DNA of 38,504 bases from Methanobacterium sp. UBA279 (GCA_002502855.1 DAQK01000024.1:1-38504), one strand, 5' to 3'; numbered from the stretch's first letter, positions 18,373 to 29,100 are shown. Program-made: numbers and translations. The notes: a model not told the origin generated them from the letters alone.

Positions 18373-19224
18373 ATGAAGGAATCCAAATTCGCCCATTTAA
18401 CCAAGGTACACCCTTGCTTTAACGAGAAAATGCATGATAAAGTGGGACGGATACATGTGCCCATCGCTCCTAAGTGTAACATCCAGTGTAACTTCTGCAC
18501 CCGGGAGATAAACAAATGTGAGATGAGGCCAGGGGTAGCGTCCTGTATAATGAGCGTGGAAGATGCCATCGCACACGTGGATAAGGTGACCAAGGAAATG
18601 CCCATATCTGTGGTAGGGGTGGCCGGTCCAGGTGACGCCCTCTTCAACCCGGAGACCTTCCAGTTCTTCCGGGAGATGGATGTAAGACATCCCGAACTCA
18701 TAAAATGTATAAGTACCAACGGACTGCTTTTACCGGATAAAGCGGATGAACTGGCCGAGATCAACATAAACAGTATCACCGTAACTGTAAACGCCACTGA
18801 CCCGGAGATAGGTAAACAGATTTACTCACTGGCCATACACCATGGCAAAGTCTACGATAAAGAGGAAGCCTTCGATGTGATATCCAAGAATCAACTAGAA
18901 GGCATAAAGCTCATCTCACAAAAAGATATCGTGGTCAAGGTAAACAGCGTCCTGATACCCGGATTAAACGATGAACACATAGTGGATATAGCCCGGAAAG
19001 TCAAAGCCCAGGGCGCATCACTGATGAATGTAATCCCACTCATCCCACTCTACAAATTTAAAGACACACCAAGACCAGACTGTATGGCACTAAGTACGGT
19101 GAGAGATGCCGTTGAAGAGATAATACCAGTATTTAGGGCCTGCACTCAGTGCCGTGCTGATGCCTATGGCGTGCCTGGAAAAGAAGATAAGCATCTGGAC
19201 CTGACTCCAGCCAGTCACTACTGA
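18373..19224 (+). CDS. nifB: NifB, radical SAM Fe-S-C cluster (NifB-cofactor) synthase
   Basis: 283 residues, the short archaeal form with only the SAM domain and no NifX-like tail. The radical SAM motif is Cys35-xxx-Cys39-xx-Cys42 in PKCNIQCNFCTREIN, with the NifB-specific HPCFNEK (Cys15) before it. GVAGPGDALFNP and the terminal ACTQCRADAYG supply the extra cluster ligands. NifB fuses two [4Fe-4S] clusters with a carbide to give the [8Fe-9S-C] precursor. GGAGG lies upstream of the ATG. No nifHDK is in the window; the neighbours are methyl-CoM reductase activation genes, which suggests a use outside nitrogen fixation. Confidence 0.93.
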   Translation: MKESKFAHLTKVHPCFNEKMHDKVGRIHVPIAPKCNIQCNFCTREINKCEMRPGVASCIMSVEDAIAHVDKVTKEMPISVVGVAGPGDALFNPETFQFFREMDVRHPELIKCISTNGLLLPDKADELAEININSITVTVNATDPEIGKQIYSLAIHHGKVYDKEEAFDVISKNQLEGIKLISQKDIVVKVNSVLIPGLNDEHIVDIARKVKAQGASLMNVIPLIPLYKFKDTPRPDCMALSTVRDAVEEIIPVFRACTQCRADAYGVPGKEDKHLDLTPASHY

Positions 19225-19263
19225 AAACCATTTTTTATTTTTACAAACTATTTTTATTTTCTA
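19225..19263 (+). terminator. T-rich tract after nifB
   Basis: CCATTTTTTATTTTTACAAA followed by CTATTTTTATTTTCT lies just after the nifB stop and before mtnA. It is a good candidate for intrinsic archaeal termination at oligo-T. Confidence 0.45.
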
Positions 19264-19290
19264 TATTTAATCTATCTGAGGTAAAATTCC

Positions 19291-20232
19291 ATGAAAACAC
19301 TGTACTTTAAAGATAACCACCTGTTCATCTTGGACCAGACCAAGTTGCCGTCGGAGGTAACCTACTTTGAATGTGAAACCTACCAGGACGTTATCCACAC
19401 CATAAAAAACCTGATGGTGAGGGGCGCCCCGGCTATAGGGGTGGCCGCTGCATTCGGCATGGCCCTGGCTGAACTAGCTGGTGAAGACCTGGAAAAAGTG
19501 GCCGAGAAGATTAAAGCCGCACGGCCCACTGCAGTGAACCTGTTCTGGGCAGTGGATAGGATACTCGATGCTAAATCTAAGGGTAAATCAGCCCTGGATG
19601 AGGCTCTTTTAATGTTTGATGAGGACATCCATACCAATAAGGCCCTGGGAAGGAACGGTGCCAAGGTGATAGATGATGGAGATACTATATTAACCCACTG
19701 CAATGCTGGGGCACTGGCCTGTGTAGATTATGGAACTGCTTTGGGAGTTATCAGAGCGGCAGTAGAAGAGGGTAAGAATATATCCGTGGTATGTGATGAG
19801 ACTAGGCCGCTCTGCCAGGGAGCCCGCCTGAGCGTCTTTGAAATGCAAGAAGAAGGCCTCCCAGTCAAGTTGATCGTGGACAGCGCAGCAGGTAGACTCA
19901 TGCAGGAAGGTAAAATAGACAAGGTGATAGTGGGAGCTGACAGGGTAGCCCGTGGAGGGGCTGCCAATAAAATAGGCTCCCTGATGGTGGCACTGGCAGC
20001 CAAACGGTTCAACGTACCCTTCTATGTGGCCGCACCGAAGAGCACCTTTGATGAGGGAATATCCATCTACGATGTGGAAATTGAGGAGAGAGATCCTGAT
20101 GAAGTTCTATATTTCGGGGATTGCAGGGTTGCACCGGAAGGGACAGAAGTGGAAAATCCCGCTTTTGATATCGTTCCCTCAGACCTTATAACCGGTATAA
20201 TAACTGAAGATGGGATTTTGGATCCGATTTGA
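19291..20232 (+). CDS. mtnA: S-methyl-5-thioribose-1-phosphate isomerase family (MtnA/aIF2B-like)
   Basis: 313 residues. RGAPAIGVAAAFGMALA, THCNAGALACVDYGTALG with catalytic Cys137, and VIVGADRVARGGAANKIG with Asp217 are the MtnA signatures. The enzyme opens methylthioribose-1-phosphate to the ribulose form in methionine salvage. Many methanogens lack the classical full pathway, so it may serve a variant 5'-deoxyribose or methylthioadenosine salvage. It differs from aIF2B and ribose-1,5-bisphosphate isomerase by these motifs. TGAGGT precedes the ATG. The uracil glycosylase frame begins about 20-30 bases after it. Confidence 0.88.
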   Translation: MKTLYFKDNHLFILDQTKLPSEVTYFECETYQDVIHTIKNLMVRGAPAIGVAAAFGMALAELAGEDLEKVAEKIKAARPTAVNLFWAVDRILDAKSKGKSALDEALLMFDEDIHTNKALGRNGAKVIDDGDTILTHCNAGALACVDYGTALGVIRAAVEEGKNISVVCDETRPLCQGARLSVFEMQEEGLPVKLIVDSAAGRLMQEGKIDKVIVGADRVARGGAANKIGSLMVALAAKRFNVPFYVAAPKSTFDEGISIYDVEIEERDPDEVLYFGDCRVAPEGTEVENPAFDIVPSDLITGIITEDGILDPI

Positions 20233-20261
20233 TGGTTAATTAATCTGGGGGATGCTTTAAT

Positions 20262-20804
20262 ATTAAACTCAAACAACTCTGTAAAATAGCCAGTAACTGC
20301 ACTGAATGTCCATTAGGTGAAAGCAGAACCAATGTAGTTTTTGGAGAAGGACCCGAAGACGCGAAAATAATACTGGTAGGCGAAGCCCCCGGTGAAAAAG
20401 AAGATCAAACCGGAAAACCTTTCATAGGTCGCTCCGGTAGACTGTTAACCGATATTATAACTGAATCAGGGATGGATCGACGCGATATCTATATCACATC
20501 CATTGTAAAATGCAGACCAGAAAATAATAGATTGCCCAAGAAATTAGAGTACACCACCTGTATAAGTCTCTATTTAAATAAACAAATCGACTTAATAAAT
20601 CCTAAAATCATTGGATTACTTGGTAACAGTGCTATCTATGCTTTAATCGGTAAAAAGAATGTTACTAAGATTCATGGAAATGTCTATGAAGTTGATGGTA
20701 GAAAATATATGGCTCTTTTCCATCCGGCAGCGGCTGTACGCTTCCGTAAATTAATCCCCCAGTTAGAAGAGGACATGTTAAAGCTTAAGAATTTAATTTA
20801 CTGA
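20262..20804 (+). CDS. Family 4 uracil-DNA glycosylase, Fe-S type, start codon unclear
   Basis: About 181 residues in an open frame. Numbered from codon 20262, GEAPGEKEDQTGKPFIG (40-56) is the catalytic water/uracil site and FHPAAAVR is the second motif. The four cluster cysteines fall at 13, 16, 84 and 100, matching the family spacing. It removes uracil from deaminated DNA. No ATG, GTG or TTG lies in frame between the stop at 20241 and Cys13. ATT 20262 is a possible non-canonical start. Alternatively, ATG 20252 directly after GGGGG was the start and one base has been gained. Without either, only ATG 20472 remains, which would lose the active site. Confidence 0.82.
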   Translation: MKLKQLCKIASNCTECPLGESRTNVVFGEGPEDAKIILVGEAPGEKEDQTGKPFIGRSGRLLTDIITESGMDRRDIYITSIVKCRPENNRLPKKLEYTTCISLYLNKQIDLINPKIIGLLGNSAIYALIGKKNVTKIHGNVYEVDGRKYMALFHPAAAVRFRKLIPQLEEDMLKLKNLIY

Positions 20805-20861
20805 AAATAAAGACTATTGAGTTTAGAAGTTCAATATGGTCTAAGTTAATCCCTTTCTAAG

Positions 20862-21443
20862 TTAATCCCCTTTTGATAGTTCTTCTTTAACCTTCCAGGC
20901 AGCTTCATATCCTGGTTTAATCTTTAAAGCCTTTTCTAATGATTTTTTGGCTTCATCTAAATTTCTTATCTCCTTATATGTCATGCCTTTATTGTACCAG
21001 CCCTCTGCATTTTCCGGGTCTATCTCTGTTACTTTATCAAAGCATTCCAGTGCTTCATCAAATCGTTTAAGCTCACTAAGGGTAATTCCTTTATTTATCA
21101 GGGCCAGGGTATGCTCGGGATATAAATCAAACACCTCATCAAAACAGGCCAGTGCATCTTCATATTTTCCCATCTTTCTCAGTGATATGCCCTTATTTAC
21201 CAGGGCCAGTGTAAATTCTGGATCGAACTTAATTGCCTCATCAAAGGAGGCCACTGCTTCACTGTACCTCCCCAGCCTTTCCAAGAGCAAGCCCCTGGTA
21301 TTCCAGGCAATCTCAGATTTCGGTTCCAGCTCTATCGCCTTATCGAAACACTCTAATGCCTCTTCATACCGGCTTTTCTGGGTGAGTTCCACACCCTTCT
21401 TGTACCATGAGTTGGCGTTCCGGAACCGATCCCTAAATCCCAT
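20862..21443 (-). CDS. TPR repeat protein
   Basis: 193 residues made almost wholly of five 34-residue tetratricopeptide repeats (about 11-44, 45-78, 79-112, 113-146, 147-180). Each shows the W/L-x2-G-x3-A/Y-F-D-P pattern, for example YEEALECFDKAIELEPKSE. No signal peptide or membrane helix is visible, so it is probably a cytosolic protein-interaction scaffold. The partner is unknown. It is the downstream member of a minus-strand pair with the CPBP protease gene, 61 bases apart. Confidence 0.88.
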   Translation of the reverse strand: MGFRDRFRNANSWYKKGVELTQKSRYEEALECFDKAIELEPKSEIAWNTRGLLLERLGRYSEAVASFDEAIKFDPEFTLALVNKGISLRKMGKYEDALACFDEVFDLYPEHTLALINKGITLSELKRFDEALECFDKVTEIDPENAEGWYNKGMTYKEIRNLDEAKKSLEKALKIKPGYEAAWKVKEELSKGD

Positions 21444-21504
21444 TATTAATTCTTCCTTCTATTTTTTTTACAATCCTGTTATCATTTATCTTCCGGAATA
21501 CAAT

Positions 21505-22434
21505 TTATTTCCCTTCCACAGAGTTATCCCGCTGGAATAATCGGAACACTTCCTCCTTTTTACCCCAGAAAATGATAACCAGCAAAATCAGGCCAAAAAT
21601 AGCAATTCCCAACGTATCTATTACCGGGTCGGGTGAAGACAGGCTGGTGAATAGGGAGGGCATGCTTAGCCCCATGTCCTCTGGATGGCTGACTATTACG
21701 GTGGCGAAGATGTTGTTGAAGATATGAACCCCTATGGCAGTCTCCAGACCATTTTCACCCAGGGTAATGATACCCAGAGTTAAACCCAGAATAAAAGCCT
21801 GTAATACGAGATCAACACTCAATATGGTGTAGGATCCGTTAAAATAATGGGGTAGTGAAAATATCAGCGAGGTAACTAATAAGAGTAGCACTGGTTTTTT
21901 GGTCAAAAGTCCCAATCCCTGCATCAGGTATCCCCGGAAAAATAGTTCTTCGAAGGATGCCTGTACCGGGAATATCAGGAGACTTAGAACCAGTATTAAA
22001 ATGAAAGGGTTTAGATTAAAGTTAAATTTTAAACTGCCGGGATCAAGTATCAGGGATAGGACTAAGCTTAGGTTAAGCAGGGCAAACCAGGCCAAACCAC
22101 CCTTCCAGAATCTTTTCCAGTTGAATCTGGATTCGGTGGTAACCAGTGAAAGGAATTTTCTCTGGTGTATATAACGCACTCCGATGTAGAGGAAGAAGAA
22201 TGAAATCACGTATGTAATGGCAATAAATAACATGAATATCAAAGGATTCAACGTGAAATTCTCCACTAAATAACTTGCATCAAATCCCTGAGTTAAAAGA
22301 TAGGTCATGAAGAAAATGCCTATCATAATTCCCAGAATGATGGGGGCTCCCCAGATCAGGATGATGGTGAAGAAGTACCTCCAGAAGTTGTTTTCACCAG
22401 GATAAACATTGTCTAAAAAGGGTAATCTGGACAT
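21505..22434 (-). CDS. CPBP family intramembrane metalloprotease
   Basis: 309 residues with about eight membrane helices. The active-site motifs are EELFFRGYLMQGL, LIFSLPHYFNG and VHIFNNIF, which supply the Glu-Glu, His and His/Asn ligands of the Abi/CAAX-protease (Rce1-like) family. Members cleave or process membrane-bound peptides and some confer bacteriocin self-immunity. Here no obvious substrate lies nearby. It overlaps no neighbour and precedes the TPR gene. A second, distinct CPBP gene lies at 35318. Confidence 0.88.
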   Translation of the reverse strand: MSRLPFLDNVYPGENNFWRYFFTIILIWGAPIILGIMIGIFFMTYLLTQGFDASYLVENFTLNPLIFMLFIAITYVISFFFLYIGVRYIHQRKFLSLVTTESRFNWKRFWKGGLAWFALLNLSLVLSLILDPGSLKFNFNLNPFILILVLSLLIFPVQASFEELFFRGYLMQGLGLLTKKPVLLLLVTSLIFSLPHYFNGSYTILSVDLVLQAFILGLTLGIITLGENGLETAIGVHIFNNIFATVIVSHPEDMGLSMPSLFTSLSSPDPVIDTLGIAIFGLILLVIIFWGKKEEVFRLFQRDNSVEGK

Positions 22435-22497
22435 TTATTTTACCTCTACTTTCCATTATACAAGAATTCTTATATAAACATTATAATTTAATTTACC

Positions 22498-23520
22498 TTA
22501 ATTAATAACGGCATCAATTCCCATGTGCCACTTCCCGGGACTGGACGATTTAACCTTCCTTTTACCCTGTATAGTGACTTTACGGGCACCGGCTGCTTCC
22601 TTTATTCTTTCCACTGGCGTGTTGAAATCCGATGAAAACTCGTAGTAGTGTAAAATACCTCCTTTTTTAAGGGAGGAAATCGCATGTTCCAGGTATTTAC
22701 AGGCGGTTCCCGGGAGGTTCATTATAATACGGTCTGCTTTTATTTTTTTAGTTAAAAGGAATTCTTCTGCATCACCTAAGACTGGATTAATTTTTCCTTT
22801 GAGTTTGTTAAGTTCCATGTTCCTTTTTAAATAGTAGATGGCTTCTGGATTTATGTCAACGGCGTAGATCTCCACCGTCCGGCGGCGGGCGATACTCACC
22901 GAGAAGGGACCCACACCGGCAAAGAGGTCCACGATCGTCTCACCATCTTTAACCTGTTCGACGATCCTCTCCCTTTCCGTAGCCAACCTGGGAGAGAAGT
23001 AAACTTTACGCACATCTAAGAGAAATCTGGCTCCGTATTCTGTATGGATGGTCTCTGATGCGTCTTCACCGGCCAAAAATTCCAGTTTACGGGTCCTGGT
23101 TACACCCTTTACTTCACTGCCCTTGCGGTAGATGGCCTTCCTCTTGGTGAATTTAAGGGCTGAATCAGCGATTAGATATTTTTCAGACTCCAATTCATCA
23201 GGTATTTCTAGTATCACCACATCCCCGATGATATCGAAGGATTTCCTTATATCTAGAATTTTTTGGTGGGATATGCGTCCTTCCAAATAATTTTTCAAGC
23301 TCTTTGGACCTTTTTTATGGGCTTCAAATTCCACATCAACGATTTTGATGTTTTTCAGGCCAATTTCATCCATCACATATGTATCTGGCTTTTTCGAGAG
23401 GGGGATGTACACGTAATCATCAGAACGCTTGATTTTATGTTCCAAATTCATCAGGGAATGCTTTAGGAGGATCTTCCTCACCTGATCTGCCTGTTTTCTT
23501 GGAATTTTAAGCCCCAACAT
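22498..23520 (-). CDS. trm5: tRNA (guanine(37)-N1)-methyltransferase Trm5
   Basis: About 340 residues. An N-terminal RNA-binding region (to about 180, LEIPDELESEKYLIADSAL) precedes a Rossmann methyltransferase domain. SAM motif I is IVDLFAGVGPFSVSIARR; YAVDINPEAIYYLKRNMELN and the catalytic IIMNLPGTACKYL follow. It makes m1G37, and some archaeal forms also act in wyosine synthesis, which keeps the reading frame during translation. The minus-strand ATG at 23520 is preferred over GTG 23529 because a TGTGAT site lies just before it. It is divergent from dphB across about 155 bases. Confidence 0.9.
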   Translation of the reverse strand: MLGLKIPRKQADQVRKILLKHSLMNLEHKIKRSDDYVYIPLSKKPDTYVMDEIGLKNIKIVDVEFEAHKKGPKSLKNYLEGRISHQKILDIRKSFDIIGDVVILEIPDELESEKYLIADSALKFTKRKAIYRKGSEVKGVTRTRKLEFLAGEDASETIHTEYGARFLLDVRKVYFSPRLATERERIVEQVKDGETIVDLFAGVGPFSVSIARRRTVEIYAVDINPEAIYYLKRNMELNKLKGKINPVLGDAEEFLLTKKIKADRIIMNLPGTACKYLEHAISSLKKGGILHYYEFSSDFNTPVERIKEAAGARKVTIQGKRKVKSSSPGKWHMGIDAVIN

Positions 23521-23676
23521 AAGGATCACATTGGTATGTATATGGATTTCTTCTAACCCTGAACTATTAATTCTTATTGTAGTTCATCCATACTTATCCA
23601 TTGACACAGTTCATATTCCAACTACTGAATTAAAATAAATTTGTTATCTATTGAAATTTAAATTATAGGTGACCCC
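23521..23676. promoter_or_regulatory. Divergent promoter region of trm5 and dphB
   Basis: A 156-base gap separates the two divergent genes. On the plus strand an A/T-rich TATA-like tract (AAATTTAAATTATA, about 23654-23667) lies very near the dphB start, followed by the ribosome site GGTGA; another, TTAAAATAAATTTG, lies at about 23630. Exact promoters cannot be fixed by eye. Confidence 0.4.
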
Positions 23677-24468
23677 ATGTTATATCTGATTGGTTTAGGA
23701 CTCTACGATGAACAAGACGTATCCTTAAAGGGAGTGGAAGCCCTTAAAAAGGCGGATGTTATTTATGCTGAATTTTACACATCCCGCCTATTCCAGGGGA
23801 GCATTAAAAGTTTAGAGTATAAATTAGGGGTTCAAATAAACGTACTAAAAAGGGAAGAGGTGGAGGAAGAGAACATCCCCCTTAAAGAAGCACAAGATAA
23901 GGATGTTGCCTTCGTATGTGCGGGAGACCCGTTAATTGCCACCACCCATACTGATTTAATGATTCAGGCAAGAAAAAGAGATATAGAAACTACGGTTATC
24001 CATTCTTCTTCAATTTTAACCGCTGCACCGGGATTAGCTGGTTTACAGGCATATAAATTTGGAAAGGTCACCACCATCCCCTTTACCGAGGAAAACTACT
24101 TCCCCCACTCCCCCTATCTGGCGATTCGTAAGAATTTAGAGGAAAAACTGCATAGCCTGGTTCTCCTGGATATCCAAGCCCACCACGACCGGTACATGAC
24201 AGCCAACCAGGGATTGGAATATCTGCTACAGGTGGAAGAGAAGAGGGATGAAGGAATTATTACGGAGGACACATTAGCTGTGGTGGTGGCCCGGGCAGGG
24301 GCCGAAAAACCACTGGTACGTGCTGATATCATAAGTAAACTGGTGGATGAAGATTTCGGTGGACCGCTCCACTGCCTGATAATACCCTCTGATCTACATT
24401 TCATGGAGGCAGAAGCCCTGGTAGTTCTTTGTGGGGCTTCAGAGTCAATCATTAAGGATTCTATTTAA
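23677..24468 (+). CDS. dphB: Diphthine synthase
   Basis: 263 residues. MLYLIGLGLYDEQDVSLKGVEALKKADVIYAEFYTS is the Dph5/DphB start. AFVCAGDPLIATTHTDL and SSILTAAPGLAGLQAYKFGK are the SAM-binding tetrapyrrole-methylase-fold motifs. It methylates the modified His of elongation factor aEF2 on the way to diphthamide. Length is normal. GGTGA lies before the ATG. The DNA methylase gene follows 26 bases later. Confidence 0.93.
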   Translation: MLYLIGLGLYDEQDVSLKGVEALKKADVIYAEFYTSRLFQGSIKSLEYKLGVQINVLKREEVEEENIPLKEAQDKDVAFVCAGDPLIATTHTDLMIQARKRDIETTVIHSSSILTAAPGLAGLQAYKFGKVTTIPFTEENYFPHSPYLAIRKNLEEKLHSLVLLDIQAHHDRYMTANQGLEYLLQVEEKRDEGIITEDTLAVVVARAGAEKPLVRADIISKLVDEDFGGPLHCLIIPSDLHFMEAEALVVLCGASESIIKDSI

Positions 24469-24494
24469 TTTAATCAATATGGAGAATTAAAAAG

Positions 24495-25400
24495 TTGAAT
24501 GCAAAACCATTCGTTAAATGGGCGGGAGGAAAAGGACAACTACTGGGAGAACTGGAGAATAGATTACCTTCCGAGATTCTACAGAGTAAAACCATTCACA
24601 GATATGTGGAGCCCTTTGTAGGTGGGGGTGCCATGTTCTTTTTCCTGAATAACCGATACAAAATTCAGGAATCATACCTCTCAGATAACAATGAAGATTT
24701 AATTCTCACCTATAAAGTTATTAAATGTAATGCTAAAGAGTTGGCAGAGGAATTATTGGAATTAGAAACTTCTTATCTAGATAAATCTGAGGATAAAAGA
24801 AAGGATAATTATTACAGGATAAGAGAATCCTACAACAGCCAGGAAATTGATTATCAGACAAATTCTTTAGAGTGGATTAAAAGAGCCGCATATTTCATCT
24901 TCCTTAATAAAACCTGTTTTAATGGTCTTTACCGGCAGAATAGTAAAGGATTGTTCAATGTTCCATTTGGTCGTTATAAAAATCCTACAATATGTGATGA
25001 AAAGAATTTAAATCAGGTTAAAATTGCCCTGGAAAAGACGAGTATTTTTCACGGAGATTTTACTCAATCTTCCGATTTTATCGATGATAAATCCTTCGTA
25101 TACCTGGACCCGCCTTACAGGCCCTTAAATAAAACTTCTTATTTTACTAATTATTCTAAAGAAGGGTTTAACGACGATACACAGAAAGAATTAGCCGATT
25201 TCTTCAAAGAAATGAACCATAAGGGAGCTAAACTTATGTTGAGTAACTCAGACCCTAAAAATCAGGATGAGCATGATAAATTCTTCGATGTTCTTTATAA
25301 AGACTTTAAACTGGAGAGAATACCTGCCAAGAGAAATATCAATCGGGACGCTTCAAGGAGGGGTAAGATTAATGAGTTAGTGGTGAGGAATTATCCCTAG
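24495..25400 (+). CDS. DNA N6-adenine methyltransferase, Dam/DpnM (D12) type, orphan
   Basis: 301 residues from TTG 24495, with GGAGAA just upstream. FVKWAGGKGQLL (6-17), EPFVGGGAMFFFL (SAM motif I, 39-51) and YLDPPYRPL (catalytic DPPY at 205-208) define the alpha-class D12 adenine methylases; many recognise GATC. KTCFNGLYRQNSKGLFNVPFG is the conserved target-recognition region. No restriction endonuclease gene is adjacent, so it is an orphan or a survivor of a lost system. It is the last housekeeping-side gene before the AT-rich accessory region. Confidence 0.9.
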   Translation: MNAKPFVKWAGGKGQLLGELENRLPSEILQSKTIHRYVEPFVGGGAMFFFLNNRYKIQESYLSDNNEDLILTYKVIKCNAKELAEELLELETSYLDKSEDKRKDNYYRIRESYNSQEIDYQTNSLEWIKRAAYFIFLNKTCFNGLYRQNSKGLFNVPFGRYKNPTICDEKNLNQVKIALEKTSIFHGDFTQSSDFIDDKSFVYLDPPYRPLNKTSYFTNYSKEGFNDDTQKELADFFKEMNHKGAKLMLSNSDPKNQDEHDKFFDVLYKDFKLERIPAKRNINRDASRRGKINELVVRNYP

Positions 25401-26121
25401 ATGATATATTTATCAGTTGTTTGAATAAATGATATCTATAGAGTACTTAAATAAAGTCTAGTAAATCTTTAAAGGACATAAAATAGATTGGTAATTTTTA
25501 GTGAGATCTGGTTTATTTGGTATTTTATTGGTTATTTTTTCTTTTTCTATTCTGATCGGTTTATTTCTTGTTAATTTTTGTCTTTTTTATGTTCCATTTG
25601 AATGTTTGGGTTTAAATTAGGAATTAATTGCTTATTTGTTTCATTTGCTATGCTTTTAGTGTGATGTGGGTAGTAATTATGAAAAAGGCAACACCATTCA
25701 GACCAATTAAGGAAAAGCCCTAAATTTAGAGATCATTGAAAATAGAAAGTAAAACTATTTTTAGGAATTTGAAGATGACTATGAGAATTTTATAAGTTGT
25801 TGCGATTTTTTCTTTTTTTGATATTTCACATTTTTTTATATGAGTAATAATCGGGCGGTGTTAAATGGTGCAAATAGTTTACAGAGTCATAATAGTTGGT
25901 GGTTACTATGATCTATTCATATTAGTTTCCCACTGAATCACTAAAAAAGATTAAGGTTATGTGACAACTAACGATCTTCTGAAAAAGAAACATGATTTCT
26001 TTTCTATTGTGAGAGGGCGGTAACATTTGTGATAATTTAGTGTGGCTCTGTTTTTAGATTTTAACTGAGTATCTGTTGTAAAATGAAGATAATACCAATT
26101 AAGATGTGTTGGAGGGGTTAT
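25401..26121. other. Long A/T-rich gap before the giant surface-protein gene
   Basis: About 720 bases with no supported gene. The only tidy short frame is MKKATPFRPIKEKP at 25679-25723, 14 codons, with nothing to support it. Oligo-T runs occur at 25537-25560 and 25807-25840. The size suggests a long leader or decayed sequence. I see no hairpin or repeat of note. Confidence 0.5.
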
Positions 26122-29100
26122 ATGAGTTATATTAGGAGAAGTTTAATTTTAATATGCTTTTTTATAGTGTTAGCCTTGTTTATGGGTGATGTTTCGGCGG
26201 CGAGTTTGAATGTTACTGAGATAGGTTTGGCTTCGGAGGGTGTTAAAAATTATACTGAAGCTAATGGTAATATTCCGGGTTATGTTGAAGTGGCTGATAA
26301 AAATAGTAGTGCCCCTTCGTTTTTAAAAACGCTTACTAAAACAGCGGTGCAGCTCAATTCGGGTTCAACTGCGTCTGTGAATATAAGCAGTGTTAATGGT
26401 CCTACTGGTCCTTCTGGGTCTGCGACAGGTACGTTGTATAAATCTGAGTATGTTACGGTTGCAAATAATGTCTATAATTATATTAATTCCAATAGCAGGG
26501 CACCTAACTATGCATCTAGCAGTCTGGGTAACATTCGTTATGAATCACTGGTTTATGCATATGCAAGAATAGTAAATTTCTATCGTGTTAATGTTCGTTT
26601 GCCTGATTCTGTGGCGATAAGTAATATCGTTGGTGTGGATTCGGCTGGTGTAGTGATAGATACAGTCGCTCCTACTGTATCCAATAATTTAGCGTCTGGC
26701 TCATACAATACAGTAAAAAATGTGACTTTAACTGCTACTGATCATGTTGACGTCAATCCAAAAATATATTACAGTTTGAACAATGGCACATGGAATAATA
26801 AAGCTAAAACTGTCACACTAACCTTAAACCAGGGAGTTACGACTTTAAAGTATTATGGTCGTGATGCAGCCGGTAATCAAGGTGCAACACAGACAAGAAC
26901 TTACACCATTGATACTAACGTGCCAAACTTCAATTTGGATATATTGGAATATGCAGCAAGTTCTGTTACAACTTATATAGAAGCTAATCATAAATTACCA
27001 GATAATGTGACCATTAATGGGACAACAGTAAATATGGCTCAATTCTTGAAACTTATAACCGTAGCAACGATTAATATTAATAGCAGTACAAATTCTTCAA
27101 TCCCTCTAGAAAATTATACAGCAGCGCCTAATCCTTCAGAAACCATAACTACAAGTGGAAATCTTAATAAAACTGATTATTTAAATGTTGCAAGTTATAT
27201 TAGTAACTTTATGGATACCAATGGGCGGGCACCAAACTTCAGGGCAATCAGTTTGGGAAACATACGTTATGAATCACTTGTTTACACATTCGCCCAGATT
27301 ATAAGCTCATACCAGGTAGCAGAAGTTCTGCCAAACTATATTATCGTCCGGCCATGGGCAGTTGTTGCAAACAACAGCACTGCATTCGTAACTATGGGTC
27401 AGATAAAAAATGCAGCAGACACTGTGCGATCCTACATAGAGACTAAGCATACCTTACCTGATCACGTTACTATTTCGGGATCTAAAGTAACCATGCCTAA
27501 CTTCTTGAAATTTGAGACCGTGTACCTGACAAACGTAAATAATAATTTAACCCAGTCAATTCCTCTGGTGAATTACGGAACGGCCCCCAACCCTTCTGAA
27601 AGCATTACTGGTGGAGATCTTAACAAAGAAGATTATTTAAGCCTTGCAAGTGATATCAGCACTTTTATGGATACCAATGGGCGAGTACCAAACTGTAAAG
27701 ATACTGTAAGAGGCGTTATACGTTATGAATCACTGGTTTATATATACGCCCAAATATTGAACTCCGCCAGCAATAAGCTACGCTTACCCGATTATATAAC
27801 ACTTACGCCCTGGACAACTATTACAAATCAAAACACTGTGTTTATAAGTATGGATCAGATAAGCGCAGCGACTTGGGCTGTGAAAAATTATGTTGAAACT
27901 AATCATGCCATACCAAGTAATGTTAAGATTTTTGATAGGACTGTATCTATGCCCCAATTTTTAAGACTTGAAATCATTGCAATTAAAAATATCAAGGCAA
28001 ATCTATATCAATCCATAATACTTAAAAGTTACAGTGCACCTACAAGCCCGTCTGAAGATATGTATGTGGCTAAAATAGGTATAGATAATTATATGAATAC
28101 TATAGTAAATATTAAGTCATTTATGGATGATAATAATCGTGCACCGAATTATGCGGGGACTACAGTGGGTGATATGCGCTATGAGAACCTCATCTATACC
28201 TATAGTCAAATATTAAACTATTACAATGTGAACGGTGCACTTCCCAAGTATGTTACAGTTTATCCATGGAGTATTGTTACTGGTTCAAGTACTGTTACCT
28301 CCAATGAAAATCAAATAATTGCCACAGCAGTAACAGTTAAAAATTATATAGAGACCAATCACATCATACCTGCAAGTGTAAATATTGCGGGTCAATCTGT
28401 AAGTATGCCCCTGTTTTTGAAACTTTTAACTACAACACTGCACAATGTAAATGGTACTTATGCTGGTGGAATCGCACATGAAAGTTATGCTGCGCCTGTA
28501 TCTCCATCAGAAACAGTGACTGGTGGAACACTTAACAAGACGGAGTATCTTGATATTGCAAGGAGTGTTGAGTCCTTTATGTATAGGGAAAGAAGCGCAC
28601 CTAACTATGCAGAAAGTAGAATTGGTAACATACACTATAAATCACTTATATACATGTACAGTCAGATTTTAAGTTCTTATAAGGCAAATAATTATATTTT
28701 ACCTGACCGGATTAATGTGAGACCGTGGAGTGTTGTATCAGATCCCAATACCAAGTTTATTACACTTGATCAGATAAAAACAGCTTCAAAAACTGTGAAA
28801 AATAGTATAGAGACAAACCATACACTTCCGGGTAGTGTGCCTATATCTGGGACATCGGTTAGTATGCCTAAGTTTTTAAAGCTTCTGACAATGGCTATTA
28901 CTAATATTGGTGGTGGACTTAATTCAACAGTTGTATTAGAGGATTATGGTGCTAATACAGGTACTACTGATGATATTTTGACTGTTGGTTCATTAAAACG
29001 TCTTGATTATTTGAATCTTGCAGTTGTTGTTAATTTGTTTATGGATGAAAATAACCGGGTTCCTAACTTCTTAAATGCTTCAGAGGTAAATGCTACAAAT

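Noticed and set aside
24495..25400. Restriction-modification system around the adenine methylase
   Set aside because: The upstream gene is dphB and the next 700 bases hold no nuclease gene, so only an orphan methylase can be supported.
25679..25723. Fourteen-codon ORF MKKATPFRPIKEKP
   Set aside because: Very short, weak ribosome site and no known family; could occur by chance in A/T-rich DNA.
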